NCBI GenBank assembly: GCA_028551475.1
Contig: CM052355.1
Location: 17,505,543 to 17,569,542, forward strand
DNA: 64,000 nucleotides
Source of the DNA: Casuarina equisetifolia
Taxonomy: Eukaryota > Streptophyta > Magnoliopsida > Fagales > Casuarinaceae
Direction of reading: 5' to 3'
Shown: piece after piece, positions 62,991-64,000 of the stretch
How positions within the stretch are numbered: the stretch's first letter is position 1
How the letters are laid out: the number at the start of each line of letters is the position of its first letter
Program-made: the position numbers and the translations under genes
The notes under the pieces: generated by a model
Databases searched by the model: none
Told to the model about the DNA's origin: nothing
The model's input: the letters and a program-made list of their open reading frames with translations, nothing else

Positions 62991-64000
62991 GATAGGTTCC
63001 AAGATCTAACCAACTAGCACAAATAAAAGAATTAAAATCATTGAGAAATTAGAGTAGAATCTCCCATATTATTCCAACACAACCAAAAATAGATCCATAA
63101 TAATAAATAGCAATCAAGAAACATTGAACCCTATAGATTACTATGTTATCATTATCTTATGTCATTAATAATTATTACTAGATTACAACTATGATTAGAG
63201 CTAAAAAAATTAATGAAAGATAAAATCTATTTTGAATAAGTGTGCCTCCCCTTGATAGCCAAGTCTTCCTTATATTTGTTTCTAACTTATTACCCTAGAT
63301 CATTTGATTGAGCTTTTTTCTTAAATTATGTTGGACTGAGCTAGGTCATGGCAATCTCCACCTTATCAAACTACCTTTGTCCTCAAGTGTTATCTTGAAT
63401 CTTCGATACTCATTGTGCTAATGCTAACCTTTTGCCCTTTACCATGAAAAAAACAACCACTTCCTCTTGCAATGATGTCCCCTAACCCTTTTTTCATTAT
63501 ATTAATGACATAATCCTTACTCTTGCCTAGCCTACATGTGAGCATTTGTAACATGCTTAGTGGAAATTCTCATATCTCCATTGGTGGCTACAACTTTCAA
63601 ATCTGAAGTCCTTTCCCTATTATCCCTTGATATAAGTGCATGATGGGGCTGGTGAACTCCCATATTAAATGCCTAGCAATGATCCATTAAGTGGATGCAT
63701 GTATTTCTCATATACCAATGTGTCTGAAAGCCTGTTTAAGGTTTAAAAGATTTAACATTAAAATGGCACCACCCTCCTTGCCCACTGAATGTCTTCCATT
63801 AACCCAACCAATAAGTATTTTATAGACAAAGATTCTATACACCTTAGATTTCTAGTAATCACCTTATGCCTTAACCTTTTTAATATAATTGATTATAATA
63901 AAAGTTTGTCATAGTTGATAAAACTCACTCATTACTCATTCTCAATCCTCCATGCAAATTTGTCACACACATCCTCTTGAAACTAAGTCTAGTTAACTCA
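62991..64000. other. No clear gene; possible old LTR-element remnant
   Basis: AT-rich. On the minus strand near 63,350-63,400 the words TTGAGGACAAAGG and AAGGTGGAGATTGCCATG resemble the end of a Gypsy-type pol followed by its polypurine region, but nothing else supports this. No open frame of note is present. Confidence 0.25.

Overview
The window is nuclear DNA of a flowering plant. It has multi-exon genes with GT-AG introns, plant-only families (R2R3-MYB, DRM cytosine methyltransferase, shaggy-like kinase, organellar peptide deformylase), AT-rich spacers and Copia-type LTR retrotransposons. I cannot name the species from sequence alone. Exon limits below were read by hand from splice sites, reading frame and family knowledge.

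Layout, left to right. (1) 1.2-1.6 kb, minus strand: the first two exons of an R2R3-MYB gene of the MYB21/24 type; its third exon is not seen. (2) 4.9-7.7 kb, minus: a complete five-exon ARF1-class small GTPase. (3) 8.6-14.5 kb, plus, head-to-head with ARF1: a complete six-exon peptide deformylase 1B. Its introns hold a solo-LTR-like insertion and several tandem duplications of about 160-204 bp. (4) 15.5-15.8 kb: a one-exon polygalacturonase fragment, next to a nearly whole Copia element (15,837-21,690) with 339-bp LTRs and a TTTTC target duplication. (5) 23.2-25.9 kb, minus: a complete seven-exon polygalacturonase with a 27-nt micro-exon. (6) 30.3-35.0 kb, plus: a complete twelve-exon GSK3/shaggy-like kinase with a spliced 5' leader that carries small upstream ORFs. 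(7) 36-40 kb: a decayed Copia fossil and an AT-rich array of alternating repeat modules. (8) 44.1-50.3 kb, plus: a DRM-type de novo DNA methyltransferase with two UBA domains and a rearranged catalytic domain. (9) 51-63 kb: the same repeat modules, then a partial tandem copy of the DRM gene that began as a 5'-truncated copy. A second Copia element (54,912-61,962, TATAA target duplication) sits inside its catalytic exon. (10) The last kilobase holds no clear gene.

The host genes are separate units and not a pathway cluster. The most interesting part is the DRM locus. A gene for RNA-directed DNA methylation, which normally silences transposons, is bracketed by one repeat family. It has been partly duplicated with a breakpoint at that repeat, and the copy was then hit by a retrotransposon. 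The leader of that retrotransposon carries a dense run of W-box cores (TTGAC). I found no tRNA, rRNA, CRISPR array or clearly new gene system.
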